In this document: positions 58,879-60,478 of the stretch, in pieces
How the letters are laid out: every line of letters begins with the position of its first letter
Numbering within the stretch: the first letter of the stretch is position 1
Assembly (NCBI GenBank): GCA_905214875.1
Contig: CAJMNR010000026.1
Coordinates: 1-60,478 of the forward strand
Direction of reading: 5' to 3'
Origin: an uncultured bacterium
Lineage (GTDB): Bacteria; Bacillota; Clostridia; Lachnospirales; Lachnospiraceae
DNA length: 60,478 nt
The notes under the pieces: generated by a model
What the model was told of the DNA's origin: nothing
The model's input: the letters and a program-made list of their open reading frames with translations, nothing else
Database searches by the model: none
Position numbers and translations under genes: made by a program

Positions 58879-60478
58879 TTATTCGATTGAGGTTACTACA
58901 TTTAAATTAGTACCTTCTGTGAATGTGATCTTAATCGTATCTCCAACATTATATTTGATAATGGAAACAAAATCAGTAAGAGGGAAATCGTAGATGTCAT
59001 CGTCATTTTCAAACATTACATAACAATGGGAGTTTCCTTCAATTACGGTGTTGACCATTTTCTTAATCACACCAGTCTTTTGATTTTCTTCCGAAGACTG
59101 GCTCGAGATGTTATTGGATTTTAACAGGTTACAGTAAGATTTTTCACAATCTGTGATGCTGTCACCGATGGCAACAATCGTATATTTTGAAATGTTAACC
59201 ATAGCATACTGTTTTACAAGTCCGGCACCATCTTTTAAAGCGATAAAGTAGGTCGGTTCTCCTGCAATATTAAGAAGCAGTGGGAATGTGGCAGTATATT
59301 GCATCTGCTGAACTTTACCTTCTGCACTTTCCATGGCAGAGTGTTCCTCGGCACCTGAAATCGCATAGTATTTCGTTTGTGCAGTACGTTGGTTCATTAA
59401 TACAAAGCCGACATTGGAAGCATCTTGTCCAACACTTGTAACACCAGTGTATACCCAAACATCGTCATCTAAAGCGATGTAGTTATAACCATCCGTAGTC
59501 TTTAAACATCCTTTTTGACTGAATAAAGAGTTTAAATAACCGTTCTTTAATGTACCGTTGTAATCATAATAAGAGATTAATAAGTCTGCAGAGAAGACAT
59601 GGTCAACCCAGCTTGGAACTTCATCAATCTTATAATCTGTTGTTTCACCGGTAACTGCATTGACTAATACGGCATTGCTAATTGTTTCCCCACCAAATAA
59701 GCCAATCGTATAGTCTTTTACTGGACAGATCCAATAAGGAGTACCGTTTTCATCGATTTCAAATGATAATTCATCGAAGATGTAAGTTGGATATTTGAAA
59801 CGGATGTAGCGGTAGATATTACGTCCGAAATGATCGGATTTTGTATATTGCATGCCTTGTTCAAGTTTGATACATTCAACATTTTGAGTTGCCATATCGA
59901 TTTTGATATAGGCAGGAATTCCGTCGGAGTGGTTCGTGAACCATTTGAATACGTTACCATATTCAAGAGGGGATACTCTGACTGGAGTGTCTTGGTAGTT
60001 GATCTGTGTGTAGTCATCGCTGACTTCGAATTGGGAAACGTACTCTACCATGTTACCCATTTTTCTTGTACCAAGAAGCTTTGCAGAATCCTTATCAAGA
60101 CTTGGAATCTCATTATAAGAAATCTGTTTGATGTCTTGTTTGAAATCGGAATCTTCAATTTTGATTAATTCACGATATTTTTTCGCATTAATAATAGGAG
60201 AGGATAATAAATATCCGATTCCATAGACTGCGATTACTAAGATTGTAAGGATAAAGCAAGTTTTGAATGCCTTGCTACTAAATGCAAGTTTTAGTTGTTT
60301 GGGGTCAACTTGGTTCTTGTTGTACCCTTTAAAAATGTCCACGTGACGTAAACGGATATATCCAAAGACGATGGTAGCCGCTGCAAGTAAAAAGATGATG
60401 GAATACCAAAATCCTTTGCAATGAATATTGATTGCAGGCAGTGTCACATAATAATAGACACCAAGAATGACAAGTAAT
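58879..60478 (-). CDS. Large membrane protein, partial at the right edge
   Basis: At least 532 codons; the N-terminus runs off the window, because the frame stays open and hydrophobic beyond the GTG at 60447. Three membrane helices are visible (residues before the edge LLVILGVYYYV, SIIFLLAAATIVFGYI and TCFILTILVIAVYGIGYLLSS). A large soluble C-terminal domain of about 430 residues follows, rich in beta strands, with FKYPTYIFDELSFEIDENG and FENDDDIYDFPLTDFVSII. Probably an envelope protein of a clostridial family; function unknown. Confidence 0.7.
   Translation of the reverse strand, partial: LLVILGVYYYVTLPAINIHCKGFWYSIIFLLAAATIVFGYIRLRHVDIFKGYNKNQVDPKQLKLAFSSKAFKTCFILTILVIAVYGIGYLLSSPIINAKKYRELIKIEDSDFKQDIKQISYNEIPSLDKDSAKLLGTRKMGNMVEYVSQFEVSDDYTQINYQDTPVRVSPLEYGNVFKWFTNHSDGIPAYIKIDMATQNVECIKLEQGMQYTKSDHFGRNIYRYIRFKYPTYIFDELSFEIDENGTPYWICPVKDYTIGLFGGETISNAVLVNAVTGETTDYKIDEVPSWVDHVFSADLLISYYDYNGTLKNGYLNSLFSQKGCLKTTDGYNYIALDDDVWVYTGVTSVGQDASNVGFVLMNQRTAQTKYYAISGAEEHSAMESAEGKVQQMQYTATFPLLLNIAGEPTYFIALKDGAGLVKQYAMVNISKYTIVAIGDSITDCEKSYCNLLKSNNISSQSSEENQKTGVIKKMVNTVIEGNSHCYVMFENDDDIYDFPLTDFVSIIKYNVGDTIKITFTEGTNLNVVTSIE

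Overview
The window reads as chromosomal DNA of a low-GC anaerobic Firmicute, most likely a clostridium of the Lachnospiraceae. The evidence is AT-rich coding with AGGAGG-type ribosome sites, many T-tailed intrinsic terminators, PadR/DUF2812 and polY/YolD gene pairs, a HelD-type helicase, and clostridial-style molybdenum cofactor genes. No rRNA, tRNA, CRISPR array, prophage or insertion sequence was seen.

Region 1 (488-14548) is one long co-directional molybdoenzyme island. It holds a Tat-exported lipoprotein of the DMSO-reductase family, its four-cluster ferredoxin subunit, a second Fe-S protein and a TorD-type chaperone. A TatB-like protein, TatA and TatC follow, then moaC, moaA, a mogA-like gene, a molybdopterin-binding protein, moeA, mobB, a MOSC protein, modABC and mobA. 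It supplies one exported enzyme with its maturation, export, cofactor and metal uptake. A membrane anchor (DmsC/NrfD type) and moaD/moaE/moeB are absent from the window.

Region 2 (14700-26300) is mixed: a Big_2 surface protein with a Pro/Thr linker, small or hypothetical proteins, a truncated-looking AraC regulator, a GNAT acetyltransferase, a CPBP protease, HelD, a C39-like protein, a racemase plus serine-hydrolase operon, and a YbaK-type deacylase. Region 3 (26381-31524) is a two-component system followed by a MacB/FtsX-type ABC exporter with its own promoter.

Region 4 (31746-36411) is a compact five-gene operon: circularly permuted ATP-grasp ligase, alpha-E protein, transglutaminase-like protein and two adjacent AstE-like M14 proteins, the second lacking both zinc-ligand histidines. 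It is the strongest candidate for an undescribed peptide-making or peptide-modifying system.

Region 5 (36500-48716) has a structured leader before an unknown protein, a PadR/DUF2812 pair with a clear operator, a gene broken by one in-frame stop, a polysaccharide deacetylase, an S41-like protein with a second two-component system, a multicopper oxidase, an SOS-type polY/YolD operon and an APC transporter. Region 6 (48802-60478) has pyrBI, an aconitase-family hydratase, a RelA/SpoT-domain protein behind a leader terminator, a ferredoxin divergent from a zinc-ribbon membrane protein, an amidase, folD, an unknown protein and a partial membrane protein at the right edge.

The most unusual non-coding signal is a repeat found three times (31623, 38701, 53930 on the minus strand). 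Each copy starts 2-3 bases after the T-tract of an intrinsic terminator and in the same orientation. The two long copies differ by paired base changes that keep predicted stems.
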